Shown: positions 1 through 9,750, counted from the stretch's first letter. The stretch is 64,000 nucleotides of DNA from Pseudoalteromonas tunicata (GCF_002310815.1 NZ_CP011032.1:1280001-1344000); one strand, 5' to 3'. Numbers and translations are program-made. The notes: generated by a model not told the origin, from the letters alone.

Positions 1-2787
1 CATGTTGAGTTTTTAGTTGATGGTCAGCTAATTTTAACTGACAGCAGTGATCCTTATGAAGCAACTTGGGTGGCGATTAAGGGGGCGCATACACTTACAG
101 CGATTGTCGAAGATGACAAAGGTGCACGAACCACTTCTACAACTGTAACTGTTAAGGTTGATGCCGTGGATCCTGGTAATCAAGCACCTACATCATCGTT
201 AGTTATTTCATCCGGTTCTACCAATGTTGACATTAATGACAGCGTTGTCTTGTCTTTGGCCGGTGCGGATACTGATGGTCAAGTAACCACTCTTGAGTTA
301 TTTCAAAATGGCCAATCAGTACAATCAATTCAAGGAGATGGGGGCAGTTATAGCTTTTCTTCAGCAACAGCAGGGCGATTTGAATTTAGTTTAATAGCAA
401 CTGATAATTTAGGTGCAACAGCAACAAGTGCATCAATTGTTATTAATGTTAAAGATGCAACCACTCCTCCTGATGGTGACAGAGATGCCTGTAAACCAGA
501 GGGTTTGTATCAAACTCCAGGTGTAAATACTCCGTATTGTACTGTCTATGATAAAGATGGTCGCGAAGAGATGGGGGCAGATCATCCTCGTCGAGTTATT
601 GGTTATTTCACCAGTTGGCGTACTGGAAAAAATGATCAGCCGAGTTATTTAGCCAAAGACATCCCGTGGGACAAAATTACTCATATTAATTATGCATTTG
701 CTCATGTTGATGCCAATAACAAGGTATCAATAGGCGATGCTAATGCGGTTAATAATGCTGCCACGAACATGGAGTGGCCGGGTATTGAAGGCGCAGAAAT
801 GGATCCAAGCTTTAGCTACAAAGGCCATTTTAATCTGCTTAACAAATACAAAAAGCTTTACCCTGATGTCAAAACATTAATTTCTGTTGGTGGCTGGGCT
901 GAAACCGGCGGCTATTTTGGTGCTGATGGCAATCGCGTTGCTAGCGGCGGCTTTTATACCATGACGACTAATGCTGATGGTTCAGTGAATCAAGCTGGTA
1001 TTGATGCATTTGCCAAGAGTTCAGTTGAGTTTATCCAAAAGTATGGATTTGATGGGGTTGATATTGATTATGAATACCCATCGTCAATGAATGATTCAGG
1101 TCACCCTGATGATTTTCCAATTTCCAATGCTCGCCGTGCAGGGTTAAATGCATCATATCAAGTCATGATGAAGCGTTTACGTGAAGAACTTGATATTGCA
1201 GGTGAAAAAGCGGGTAAACATTATATGTTAACTATTGCTTCACCGTCATCGGGTTATTTATTACGTGGTATGGAAACGTTCCAAGTCACCAAATATCTCG
1301 ATTATGTAAACATCATGTCTTATGACTTACATGGCGCGTGGAACGATCACGTTGGTCATAACGCGGCTTTATATGATACAGGTAAAGATTCTGAGCTTGC
1401 TGCCTGGAATGTCTATGGCACCAAAGAGTTTGAAGGCATTGGCTATCTCAATACTGACTGGGCCGTGACTTATTTCCGTGGTGGGTTAAGTGCAGGTCGC
1501 ATTAATATTGGTGTGCCATATTACACCCGTGGTTTTAGAAATGTATCAGGCGGTACCGATGGTTTATGGGGTAAAGCTGCACTTCCTAATCAAGCTGATT
1601 GTCCGGTTGGCACCGGTGTTGGTGAGAAGAACAACTGCGGTAATGGCGCTGTGGGCATTGACAACCTTTGGCACGACTTAGGTAAGAATAACGAAGAAAT
1701 TCCTGCTGGTAGTAATCCGCTATGGCATGTTAAAAACCTGCAAAATGGCATTGTGCCATCATATCTTACCGCTTATGGACTTGATCCGGCCAATGTGCCT
1801 GACGACCAGTTAGTTGGAACTTACGCGCGTAAATACGACAGTGTTGCGGTTGCGCCCTGGTTATGGAATGCAGAGAAAAAAGTATTCCTATCGATTGAAG
1901 ATGAAGAGTCGATGGCCACTAAAGTTGATTACATTATCAATAAAGGTCTTGGCGGTATTATGTTCTGGGAATTAGCGGGAGATTTTGATTATGACTCCGT
2001 GAAAAAAGAATATTTCATGGGTTCAAGCATGACGTCGATTGCTTATGAGAAGTTCAATCAAGCCTCATATTATGATGTGAATAAAGGTGCTGCTGACTTT
2101 GTTCTTCCTGCTGAGTCGGTTGATGTATCTTACGTAGCTAAAGACTTCCCTGTGGGTGATAAAAATTATCCTATCTCACCAACATTTGCATTTACCAATA
2201 ACTCAGCCCTTGATTTAAGTGGTGCAAAAATTTCGTTTGACGTGCCAGTTTCAACATCGGCGATTTTCAAATCAAATTGGAATGCACAAGAGAAACTAGG
2301 CATGGTTGTGCAGAAGAATGCCTCAAATGCTGCTGGTAATAATATTGGTGGTTTTGAAAATGAATTCCACCGTTTTTCAATTACCTTGGTTAATGAGTTT
2401 GGCAATGTTGTGAAGTCGTTTTTACCTGGTGAAACCATTAATACACAAGTTATGTATTACATGCCAATTACCGGCCCGGTTAATTTCACTATCGAAAAAG
2501 ATGGCAAGGTTTACGCTGCGGCCTTTGAATATCCCCAGTTACCACAAGCGACACAACCGGGTGACGGTGGTGGAGATGGTGGCGGCAATACAGATGGTAC
2601 CTGTGAAGGTGTAAAAATTGCTGATATCCCAGTTTATCCAAACTTCCCACGCAAAGACTGGGCGGGCAATCCGTCTCATGCTAACGCGGGTGACTTGATG
2701 GTACACAACAATGCGGTATTCAAAGCTAAGTGGTGGACAGCCACTGAGCCAGGTACTGCTGATTGGACAAAATCTTGTAGCCTTTAA
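1..2787 (+). CDS. Secreted GH18 chitinase with Ig-like, ChiC and CBM5/12 modules (5' truncated by the window edge)
   Basis: Endo- or exo-acting glycoside hydrolase family 18 enzyme that would cut chitin outside the cell. The frame is open from base 1, so start and signal peptide lie upstream; a GTG at 70 is only an internal codon. Order of parts: the end of one Ig/PKD-like domain (bases 1-160), a second Ig-like domain (about 180-455), the GH18 barrel (about 590-2040), a domain resembling the Pfam ChiC family found after GH18 in marine chitinases (about 2080-2540), a Gly-rich linker, and a C-terminal CBM5/12 chitin-binding module with the AKWWT signature. The catalytic DxxDxDxE motif reads DGVDIDYEYP; its acid Glu is at bases 1072-1074. 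It heads a three-gene plus-strand chitin cluster. Substrate is secure from the family; the mode of attack is not readable. Confidence 0.93.
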   Translation, partial: HVEFLVDGQLILTDSSDPYEATWVAIKGAHTLTAIVEDDKGARTTSTTVTVKVDAVDPGNQAPTSSLVISSGSTNVDINDSVVLSLAGADTDGQVTTLELFQNGQSVQSIQGDGGSYSFSSATAGRFEFSLIATDNLGATATSASIVINVKDATTPPDGDRDACKPEGLYQTPGVNTPYCTVYDKDGREEMGADHPRRVIGYFTSWRTGKNDQPSYLAKDIPWDKITHINYAFAHVDANNKVSIGDANAVNNAATNMEWPGIEGAEMDPSFSYKGHFNLLNKYKKLYPDVKTLISVGGWAETGGYFGADGNRVASGGFYTMTTNADGSVNQAGIDAFAKSSVEFIQKYGFDGVDIDYEYPSSMNDSGHPDDFPISNARRAGLNASYQVMMKRLREELDIAGEKAGKHYMLTIASPSSGYLLRGMETFQVTKYLDYVNIMSYDLHGAWNDHVGHNAALYDTGKDSELAAWNVYGTKEFEGIGYLNTDWAVTYFRGGLSAGRINIGVPYYTRGFRNVSGGTDGLWGKAALPNQADCPVGTGVGEKNNCGNGAVGIDNLWHDLGKNNEEIPAGSNPLWHVKNLQNGIVPSYLTAYGLDPANVPDDQLVGTYARKYDSVAVAPWLWNAEKKVFLSIEDEESMATKVDYIINKGLGGIMFWELAGDFDYDSVKKEYFMGSSMTSIAYEKFNQASYYDVNKGAADFVLPAESVDVSYVAKDFPVGDKNYPISPTFAFTNNSALDLSGAKISFDVPVSTSAIFKSNWNAQEKLGMVVQKNASNAAGNNIGGFENEFHRFSITLVNEFGNVVKSFLPGETINTQVMYYMPITGPVNFTIEKDGKVYAAAFEYPQLPQATQPGDGGGDGGGNTDGTCEGVKIADIPVYPNFPRKDWAGNPSHANAGDLMVHNNAVFKAKWWTATEPGTADWTKSCSL

Positions 2788-2797
2788 ACAAACTAAA

Positions 2798-2817
2798 CCG
2801 AGGGTGAAAGCCCTCGG
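2798..2817 (+). other. Intercistronic mRNA hairpin between chitinase and LPMO genes
   Basis: A perfect 7-bp GC-rich stem (CCGAGGG / CCCTCGG) closes a TGAAAG loop 10 bases after the chitinase stop. It has no T-run, so it looks more like an mRNA-stabilising or partially terminating element than a full intrinsic terminator. It ends 13 bases before the next start codon and could set different expression levels for the two genes. Confidence 0.6.
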
Positions 2818-2830
2818 ATTTGAGGACGTA

Positions 2831-4414
2831 ATGATGAAAAATATCTTTAAAGTCTCGTTAGTAACCAGTGCGATAGGGCTTTGTGCTTCGATGGTATCAC
2901 ACACTGTTTCGGCTCATGGTTATATGGATAGCCCAAAAGCAAGGCAATCTTTTTGTGAAGCTCAAGGTGGCTATTGGTGGCCTGAAGATGGTTCAAATAT
3001 TCCCAACTTAGCATGTCGAGCTGCTTTTTTAGAATCTGGTCATGTGCAGTTTATTCAAGAGCATGAGTTTTCGGTCAATACGGCTGATTTTTTAAATCAA
3101 GCCGCTGTTGAAGCTAATATTCCAAATGGCACTTTGTGTAGTGCGGGGAGTAGCCAAAAACGTGGGATGAATTTGCCTTCACCACATTGGCAAAAAACAG
3201 TGGTAACACCTAATGCTAATGGTCAAATTAAGGTCCGCTTTCGTGCCACGACTCCACACAACCCAAGTTTTTGGCAATTTTATTTGTCTAAACCGAGCTT
3301 TAACTCAGCCACCGATGAATTGAAGTGGCAGGATTTAGATTTGGTTGAAAGTTATGGCAATGTTGACTTTGTTAAAGACCCAGATGATAAACGTTACTAT
3401 GAAATGATGGTTTCTATTCCAGCTGATCGCAGTGGAGAAGCCCTTTTATATACCCGCTGGCAGCGAGATGATGTTGTTGGGGAAGGTTTTTATAACTGTA
3501 GCGATATCATTATTGAACAAGATGCAGTCACACCGGTCGACTGGTTTGCATTGGGTTATTTTGTTCGCCAAGGTCAAGATGCGAATGTAGGTGATATGGT
3601 TTGGTTGCGCTTATTTGATGAAAGTGGGCAAGAGTTGATTAATCAGCAACTGATGATCACAGCTCAAAATCAAGCATCATGGCAAACACAATTGGCTCAA
3701 TCACTCAATCTTGATTACAGCCAATATCTACAAGTCGGTGTGAAAGAGGCGGATGGCGCAATTAATTTTGATGCGAGTAATTTAGCGTCAAATCAATTGT
3801 TTGCGATTAACAAAGACTACAGTTTTGCATTATCAATTCAAGCACCTGCAGATAATACCGCACCTATAGTTAATGATATTGCAGATATTACACTTGATGA
3901 ATCGAGCTCAATCAATGTGCATGTTCATGCTTTTGATGATCAAAATGATCCAATTACGTTCAACTATGATGTACCTGCACCTCTGAATTTCACAGCCGAT
4001 GGTATGAATCTGACCTTAGTCGCTGGCGAAGTGACTACAACGACTACGGTGAGTGTCGGTGTCACCGTGAGCGATGGTCAATTAAGCACTACTAAGCGTT
4101 TTAATGTCACAGTAAATGATACAACCGTGGTTGATCCAACCGATCCTATCTGGCAAGCCACACAAGCTTATTCGGCTGGTGATGTGGTTGTGTTCAACAA
4201 ATCAAAATATCGCGCTAAGTGGTGGGTAAAAGGTGAGCAGCCAGATGAAAGTGCAGCATGGGAGCTTATTTCCGATGATGCGAGCAATCAATGGCATGCA
4301 ACAAAATCTTATTCAGGTGGCAGTGAAGTGAGTCACTTAGGTAAACAGTATAAAGCGAAATGGTGGACACAAGGCGAAGAGCCAGGCAAAGCCGCAGTAT
4401 GGCAAGTACTTTAA
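2831..4414 (+). CDS. Chitin-active lytic polysaccharide monooxygenase (AA10, GbpA-like) with two CBM5/12 modules
   Basis: A copper enzyme that cleaves crystalline chitin oxidatively and helps chitinases. A Sec signal peptide (residues 1-28) ends at ...TVSA, so the mature protein starts at His29 (HGYMDSP), as the copper 'histidine brace' requires; the second brace His is probably His143 in ATTPHNPSFW. Order: AA10 domain (about 29-225), a region resembling the second domain of GbpA (about 233-335), a cadherin/PKD-like domain (about 344-431), and two CBM5/12 modules (about 438-480 and 486-527), both with the KWW signature. The frame is open to 2711, but GAGG at 2822-2825 and the signal peptide place the start at ATG 2831 or the adjacent ATG 2834. 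It lies between two chitinase genes. Confidence 0.93.
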   Translation: MMKNIFKVSLVTSAIGLCASMVSHTVSAHGYMDSPKARQSFCEAQGGYWWPEDGSNIPNLACRAAFLESGHVQFIQEHEFSVNTADFLNQAAVEANIPNGTLCSAGSSQKRGMNLPSPHWQKTVVTPNANGQIKVRFRATTPHNPSFWQFYLSKPSFNSATDELKWQDLDLVESYGNVDFVKDPDDKRYYEMMVSIPADRSGEALLYTRWQRDDVVGEGFYNCSDIIIEQDAVTPVDWFALGYFVRQGQDANVGDMVWLRLFDESGQELINQQLMITAQNQASWQTQLAQSLNLDYSQYLQVGVKEADGAINFDASNLASNQLFAINKDYSFALSIQAPADNTAPIVNDIADITLDESSSINVHVHAFDDQNDPITFNYDVPAPLNFTADGMNLTLVAGEVTTTTTVSVGVTVSDGQLSTTKRFNVTVNDTTVVDPTDPIWQATQAYSAGDVVVFNKSKYRAKWWVKGEQPDESAAWELISDDASNQWHATKSYSGGSEVSHLGKQYKAKWWTQGEEPGKAAVWQVL

Positions 4415-4448
4415 CTATTTATTTTAATTAAACAACTGAGAGAAAATT

Positions 4449-7070
4449 ATGTATAAAAAACTTACCTCAGCATTAGCAGTGGCAGCAGCACTGACTAGTA
4501 TGCACGCAACAGCAGCACCTTCAACGCCAAGTTTAAGCTGGGAAGACCAACTTTATTCATTTGTTGATGTCAACATTGATGGCCAAGGTTCTTATAAATC
4601 ATTAGTAAAACGTAAAGACCAAGTAGAAATAGCGATTAAATGGAGCGCTTGGAGTGGCGAAGGCGGTGACAGCTACAAAATTTTATTTGATGGCATTGTT
4701 GTCAATGAAGGTCAATTAGCAGCGGGTGCAAAAACAGGCACTATTACTTTTCCTTATACTAAATCGGGCCGTCATCAGTTAACAATGCAGTTATGCCAAG
4801 GCTCTGAATGTGCAACCAGTGCAGCAAAGCCGATTGTCATTGCCGATACCGATGGCAGCCATTTAGCGCCATTGCCAATGAATGTAGATCCAAATAATGG
4901 TGATTTTAATACCGATCCAACTAAAGTCGTCGGCGCTTATTTTGTCGAGTGGGGCATTTATGGCCGTAATTTTGATGTCACTAAAGTGCCGGGTAAAAAC
5001 TTAACTCACATTTTGTATGGTTTTGTGCCTATTTGTGGTGCAAATGAGTCGCTAAAAGAAATTGAAAATGGCAATAGCTGGCGTGTACTGCAAACAGCTT
5101 GTGCCGATTCGCAAGATTATGAAGTCGTTATTCATGACCCATTTGCTGCAATTCAAAAATCATTACCAGGAGTGGATGCAAAAGATCCTATTCGTGGTAC
5201 TTATGCACAAATGATGGCGTTAAAACAGCGTTATCCAGATTTGAAAATCTTACCTTCGGTAGGCGGTTGGACGCTGTCTGATCCATTCCATGGGTTCACT
5301 GAGAAAAAGAATCGTGATGTGTTTGTTGCTTCTGTTCGCGAATTCCTAAAAACATGGAAGTTTTACGATGGTGTAGATATCGATTGGGAATTCCCAGGTG
5401 GTGGCGGTCCAAATGCGAACCTAGGTGATCCTGTTAAAGACGGCCCAGCCTATGTTGCATTGATGCAAGAATTGCGGGCCATGTTAACAGAACTAGGGAG
5501 CGAAACCGGTAAAGAGTATGAATTGACTTCAGCCATTGGTGTCGGTTATGACAAAATTGAAGATGTAAACTATTTGCAAGCTGCGCAGTACATGGATTAC
5601 ATTTTTGCCATGACGTATGACTTTTACGGTGGTTGGAATAACGTAACAGGTCATCAAACTGCACTTTATTGTGGTGAGCACATAAGCCCTGGTGAATGTG
5701 CAGGTACTGGCTTAGATGACAAAGGTGAGCCACGTAAAGGCCCAGCTTATACTGCCGATAATGCAATTCAACTGTTACTACAACAAGGTGTAACGCCAGA
5801 TAAAATAGTGCTTGGTACTGCCATGTATGGCCGTGGTTGGGAAGGGGTTTATCCTGCAAATGCGAGCAATCCTGATAATCCATTTACAGCGCCTGGTAAT
5901 GGAAAGTTAACCGGCTCAACTGCGCAAGGTGTGTGGGAAGCGGGTGTAATCGATTATAAAGGGATTAAATCATCGATGATTGGCGCTGCAGGTACCGGAA
6001 TTAATGGTTTTGAAGTCGGTTATGATGAACAAGCGCAAGGTGCTTATGTTTGGAATCGCTCAACCGGTAAACTGGTTACCTACGATAGTCCACGCTCTGC
6101 AATTGCAAAAGGCCAATATGCGAATACGCTTGGTTTAGCTGGGTTATTTGCATGGGAAATTGATGCAGATAATGGTGATATTCTAAATGCAATGCATCAA
6201 GGTTTGGGTGGGTCGGGGACGCCGGTTAATGCAAAACCAGTCGTTAGTTTACCTGCGTTATTTACAGTTAAAACGGGCGAGCAAGTGGCTGTTTCTGCTA
6301 CTGCAACCGACCGCGATAACGATCCGTTGACTTATGTTTGGACAGTGCCAGCTGCACTCACGTCAACAGGAAATGACAGCGCTGACTTAGTTGTGACTGC
6401 CCCAAATGTAAGCGCTGATACTGACTACATTGTTTCAGTTGCGGTCTCAGATGGCAAAGCAACAGTAACAAAATCTGCCACAGTGCGAGTGCTGGCGCAA
6501 GATGCAGTAAATAATCCACCTGTGATTGATACTATTGCTGATGTAATGGTTGACGAAGGCAAAGGCGTAAGTGTTTCTGCGGTTGCATCTGATCTGGATA
6601 ACGATGCGTTAACTTATAGCTGGACAGTGCCTGCAGGTCTAACTCAGGCTGGCAGTGGTGCAAATATTACATTAACAGCAGGTCAAGTGACGGCTGATAC
6701 AAACTACACTGTGTCAGTCGCTGTTTCTGATGGTAAAGCATCAGCTTCAACCAGTTTTGTCGTGACAGTAAAAAATGTTACATCAGGCGGTAATACTACG
6801 TGGCAAGCCGGTAATATTTATTTAGCGGGCGATACTGTGTTATTTAATGGGAAAGAATACCGAGCTAAATGGTGGACGCAAGGCAATCAACCAGATCAAG
6901 GTGGTCCGTGGGAAGAAGTTATCCCTGATGATGGTCAAGTTCGCGCTTGGCGTGCTGATTTAGTTTATAACGGTGGTGATACAGTGGTGCACAACAATGC
7001 AACTTATAAAGCTGGCTGGTGGACTAAAGGTGAAGAGCCTGGTAAAGCGGGTGTTTGGAAGCTTCAATAA
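4449..7070 (+). CDS. chiA: ChiA-type GH18 chitinase with two PKD-like and two CBM5/12 modules
   Basis: Secreted chitinase of the Serratia/Alteromonas ChiA type, 873 residues. A signal peptide (1-22, ending HATA) is followed by the ChiA N-terminal FnIII-like domain (about 23-135) and the GH18 barrel (about 155-590), whose motif DGVDIDWEFPGGGG puts the catalytic Glu at residue 314. Next come two PKD-like domains (about 595-680 and 687-775) and two CBM5/12 modules (about 782-823 and 829-873), each with a WWT motif. Start ATG 4449 follows an AGAGAAA ribosome site. It is 34 bases after the LPMO stop with no terminator between, so it is probably cotranscribed. ChiA-type enzymes usually act processively from chain ends; that is inferred from the family. 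Confidence 0.94.
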   Translation: MYKKLTSALAVAAALTSMHATAAPSTPSLSWEDQLYSFVDVNIDGQGSYKSLVKRKDQVEIAIKWSAWSGEGGDSYKILFDGIVVNEGQLAAGAKTGTITFPYTKSGRHQLTMQLCQGSECATSAAKPIVIADTDGSHLAPLPMNVDPNNGDFNTDPTKVVGAYFVEWGIYGRNFDVTKVPGKNLTHILYGFVPICGANESLKEIENGNSWRVLQTACADSQDYEVVIHDPFAAIQKSLPGVDAKDPIRGTYAQMMALKQRYPDLKILPSVGGWTLSDPFHGFTEKKNRDVFVASVREFLKTWKFYDGVDIDWEFPGGGGPNANLGDPVKDGPAYVALMQELRAMLTELGSETGKEYELTSAIGVGYDKIEDVNYLQAAQYMDYIFAMTYDFYGGWNNVTGHQTALYCGEHISPGECAGTGLDDKGEPRKGPAYTADNAIQLLLQQGVTPDKIVLGTAMYGRGWEGVYPANASNPDNPFTAPGNGKLTGSTAQGVWEAGVIDYKGIKSSMIGAAGTGINGFEVGYDEQAQGAYVWNRSTGKLVTYDSPRSAIAKGQYANTLGLAGLFAWEIDADNGDILNAMHQGLGGSGTPVNAKPVVSLPALFTVKTGEQVAVSATATDRDNDPLTYVWTVPAALTSTGNDSADLVVTAPNVSADTDYIVSVAVSDGKATVTKSATVRVLAQDAVNNPPVIDTIADVMVDEGKGVSVSAVASDLDNDALTYSWTVPAGLTQAGSGANITLTAGQVTADTNYTVSVAVSDGKASASTSFVVTVKNVTSGGNTTWQAGNIYLAGDTVLFNGKEYRAKWWTQGNQPDQGGPWEEVIPDDGQVRAWRADLVYNGGDTVVHNNATYKAGWWTKGEEPGKAGVWKLQ

Positions 7071-7099
7071 ATACTCAAATGAAATGAGATAAATTAAGT

Positions 7100-7125
7100 C
7101 GAGTGTACAAACACTCGGCTTTTTT
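7100..7125 (+). terminator. Intrinsic terminator of the chitinase cluster
   Basis: A 7-bp perfect stem (CGAGTGT / ACACTCG) with an ACAA loop is followed by GGC and a run of six T. It lies 30 bases after the chiA stop and closes the plus-strand chitin cluster. Confidence 0.88.
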
Positions 7126-7267
7126 ATGCAGATATAATTATCAAGTGACTGATAGTTAAACAGTGTTACTTTCTATCATAACCTCAGTTTTTAATAAGAG
7201 GTTTAGCAACATATTAAAAATAAATAACTAAGTTGTTCATTTCTAGTCAGAGATTTTTAAAAGTATA

Positions 7268-7318
7268 AGGTGGAAGTGTAATCGAAGGTGTCTTGATTTT
7301 TATTACTTTTATCCACCT
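7268..7318. repeat. Imperfect inverted repeat in the chiA-yfjD intergenic region
   Basis: AGGTGGA (7268-7274) and TCCACCT (7312-7318) are exact complements. The adjacent inner bases (AGTGTAAT and ATTACTT) pair partly, giving an interrupted stem of about 50 bases. It has no T-tail of its own and lies between two clear terminators. No function is assigned. Confidence 0.35.
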
Positions 7319-7332
7319 AAATAAGGAGCAAT

Positions 7333-7358
7333 AAAAAACTCCCAGAAGGGAGTTTTTT
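7333..7358 (-). terminator. Bidirectional-looking intrinsic terminator downstream of yfjD
   Basis: An 11-bp stem (AAAAAACTCCC / GGGAGTTTTTT) with an AGAA loop gives a T-run on either strand. It is 60 bases beyond the yfjD stop on the minus strand and could also catch read-through from the chitin cluster. Confidence 0.85.
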
Positions 7359-7418
7359 AAATAACTTGCGATGGATTTTGAATCCAGCATTGAGGTTAAC
7401 TAATTGATTATGCTGAAA

Positions 7419-8687
7419 TTAGTCCTTTTTAAACTCAGGAATGACTCGTGCAACTTTTATCATGTTTTCTTTTACTTCAATAATTTCAATCGGATAGCCC
7501 GCAATACGCAAACCAACGTTTGCTTCAGGAATTTCCTCTAAAAATTCAACAATAAGGCCGCTAAAGGTTTTTGGACCATTAATTGGAAATTGCCAATTCA
7601 TTTCTTTATTAATATCACGAATATTGGCACTGCCATCAACTAGGTATGAACCATCGGGCTGTAATATCACTTCTTCACTGGCTGAGCGTGCCATTGTGGT
7701 AGTGAAATCGCCAACGACTTCCTCGAGAATATCTTCGAGTGTCACTAAGCCTTGAATATCACCATATTCATCAACCACTAAGCCGATCCGCTCTTTACTT
7801 TGTTGAAATTTAAGTAATTGTGTATTAAGCGATGTGCCTTCAGGAATATAGTAAATCTCGCGTACGGCACGTAATAAATTCGCTTTAGTGAACTGCTCTT
7901 TAGTGAGCAGTCTTAATGCATCACGAGAGTGAATAAAACCAACTGCGTCATCGATTTGGTCGCGGTAAAGTAAGACGCGAGTATGTTGAGCATGAGTCAA
8001 TTGTTTCATAATAGACTTCCACTCATCATTAATATCAATCGCAATAATTTCATTACGAGGGATCATCACATCTTCGACAGTGACCTGCTCTAAATCAAGA
8101 ATCGACATCAACATGTTTTGGTGGTGTTCGGGAATTAAAGAGCCTGATTCATATACAACTGTGCGTAATTCTTCAGTGCTTAAGCTGTGCTCTTGAATAT
8201 CTTTATGACTGATGCCAAATAATTTTAACAAACCATTAGTGATCCAATTAATTGCAACAACTAAAGGAAATAACACTATTAATAATATTTTTAATAAAAT
8301 TGAGCTTGGAAACGCAATTTTTTCAGGATAAATAGCAGCCAGTGTTTTTGGTGTGACTTCAGCAAAAATTAAAATCACAAAGGTTAACACAAAAGTGGCA
8401 ATGGCAATGCCGACGTCGCCATAAAGGCGCATACCTATAATGGTTGCTACTGCAGATGCGGCAATATTAACTAGATTATTACCGATTAAGATCAAACCTA
8501 TGAGTCTGTCAGGTCGTTTGAGTAAGGCGCTAACCCGTAACGCACCTTTATGATTTTCTTTCTCTAAATGCTTTAACCGATAGCGGTTTAAAGACATCAT
8601 GCCGGTTTCAGAGCTTGAAAAATAACCTGAAATTAGCACCAAGATTGTTAAGATAATAAATAAGGTACTGGTAGATATGTCGTCCAA
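7419..8687 (-). CDS. yfjD: CNNM/CorC-type membrane protein (DUF21 + CBS pair + CorC_HlyC)
   Basis: Inner-membrane protein of the CNNM (formerly 'hemolysin-like') family, whose members are linked to Mg2+/Co2+ transport or tolerance; the exact substrate cannot be read here. The N-terminal DUF21 part (about 1-180) has several hydrophobic segments and an AEVTPKTLA signature. A CBS pair (about 200-335, with MIPRNEI and VVDEYGDIQGLVTLEDILEE) and a C-terminal CorC_HlyC domain (about 350-420) follow. Length, 422, is normal. It is next to ypjD and ffh as in E. coli, which supports the yfjD name. Its start is 62 bases after the ypjD stop on the same strand, so the two are probably one unit. Confidence 0.9.
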   Translation of the reverse strand: MDDISTSTLFIILTILVLISGYFSSSETGMMSLNRYRLKHLEKENHKGALRVSALLKRPDRLIGLILIGNNLVNIAASAVATIIGMRLYGDVGIAIATFVLTFVILIFAEVTPKTLAAIYPEKIAFPSSILLKILLIVLFPLVVAINWITNGLLKLFGISHKDIQEHSLSTEELRTVVYESGSLIPEHHQNMLMSILDLEQVTVEDVMIPRNEIIAIDINDEWKSIMKQLTHAQHTRVLLYRDQIDDAVGFIHSRDALRLLTKEQFTKANLLRAVREIYYIPEGTSLNTQLLKFQQSKERIGLVVDEYGDIQGLVTLEDILEEVVGDFTTTMARSASEEVILQPDGSYLVDGSANIRDINKEMNWQFPINGPKTFSGLIVEFLEEIPEANVGLRIAGYPIEIIEVKENMIKVARVIPEFKKD

Positions 8688-8749
8688 CTAAAATTTTCCT
8701 TCCGTTATTAAGGATGTTTATTAAGGCTTAGCTTTAAGTGTGAGTCAAG

Positions 8750-9556
8750 CTAAAACTGAGTCAGCAGTATTTCTTTAACAAAACGACTGCCAAAATAAGC
8801 CAACGTTAAAACTGTTGCTGCGACAATGATTGCTATGACGTTACTTTGACCTCGCCAGCCACGAATGTGGTGACCCCACACGACAGTAGCAAAAATGATC
8901 CACGCTAATATTGAAAGGGTAGTTTTATGGATAAATTCTTTAGCAAACATATTTTCAGAAAACGCAAAACCTGATGCTAAAGCAAAAGTGAGTAATAAAG
9001 TACCAACAGTCACTAATTGATAAAGTTGCTTTTCAACTAACATCAAAGGAGGTAAGTGACTATAAACAATTGATAAATCTTTTTCTTTTAAACGTTTATT
9101 GATGAAATAAAACTGCACGGCATACAAGGTTGCAATTATAAGTACGCAATAGGCCAAAAAAGATAATGAGACATGGGTCACTAAGCCAACATTAATATTG
9201 AGTGATTGCAGCACAATGTGATGAGGAATAAATAAGCTAACTACCAATAAGATTGCAGCAAAGCCATAAACTACTGGTAATAATAGGGTTGCTGGAAAAC
9301 GCAATGATACCGTTGTAACAGACACAACAATAATCCAACAAATTAAAAGGGCCACGTTGGTAAAACTTAAATCTTGACCACCTTCAGTGAATACCGAGTT
9401 CACCAATAATGTCATGTGCGCCAAAATTGCGATTGTACTGAGTAGAATCGTTTTTTTCTGGCTAGGACCTTCTTTATGAAACAACCGGCCCATTACATGT
9501 ATGCTGGCCAAGCTATAAAAGGTAAAAGCAATAAAAGTTAAACTGACTAATAACAT
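8750..9556 (-). CDS. ypjD: YpjD family inner-membrane protein (CcsA/CcmC-like)
   Basis: Hydrophobic 268-residue protein with about eight predicted membrane segments, belonging to the cytochrome c assembly (CcsA/CcmC-like) superfamily. A His-containing stretch near the C terminus (VVWGHHIRGWRG) matches the conserved tail where haem-handling relatives have a ligand. The specific role of YpjD is not established; haem handling is only a family inference. It is divergent from ffh across a 194-base gap and upstream of yfjD, the conserved arrangement around ffh. The start is ATG at 9556, directly entering a hydrophobic helix. Confidence 0.85.
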   Translation of the reverse strand: MLLVSLTFIAFTFYSLASIHVMGRLFHKEGPSQKKTILLSTIAILAHMTLLVNSVFTEGGQDLSFTNVALLICWIIVVSVTTVSLRFPATLLLPVVYGFAAILLVVSLFIPHHIVLQSLNINVGLVTHVSLSFLAYCVLIIATLYAVQFYFINKRLKEKDLSIVYSHLPPLMLVEKQLYQLVTVGTLLLTFALASGFAFSENMFAKEFIHKTTLSILAWIIFATVVWGHHIRGWRGQSNVIAIIVAATVLTLAYFGSRFVKEILLTQF

Positions 9557-9685
9557 GTTAAATCGTTTAGAGGCATTAAGAGCGCCACTTCGTTATTTTG
9601 TGCTGTTATTGTATTTTAACCAAGGTCACTTGCATAGTGTAGATCGTTAATAGTTAAAGATTATCTTCTTATCTTGAATCTAGGC

Positions 9686-9715
9686 TGTTTTCTAATTGCA
9701 ATTCTTAGGTATAAT
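9686..9715 (+). promoter_or_regulatory. Putative sigma-70 promoter for ffh
   Basis: A perfect -10 TATAAT at 9710-9715 lies 36 bases before the ffh ATG. The best -35 (TGTTTT, 9686-9691) is poor, so only the -10 is well supported. Confidence 0.45.
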
Positions 9716-9750
9716 CGCCGTAATTTTGTAGCATTAGCGGATAAGTTTGC

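Noticed and set aside
2539..2904. 121-codon minus-strand frame across the chitinase/LPMO junction
   Set aside because: It covers the CBM5/12 codons, the intercistronic hairpin and the LPMO start on the other strand; no ribosome site or domain.
5434..5883. 149-codon minus-strand frame inside chiA
   Set aside because: Shadow of the GH18 coding region; His/Gln/Leu-rich and without any recognisable domain.
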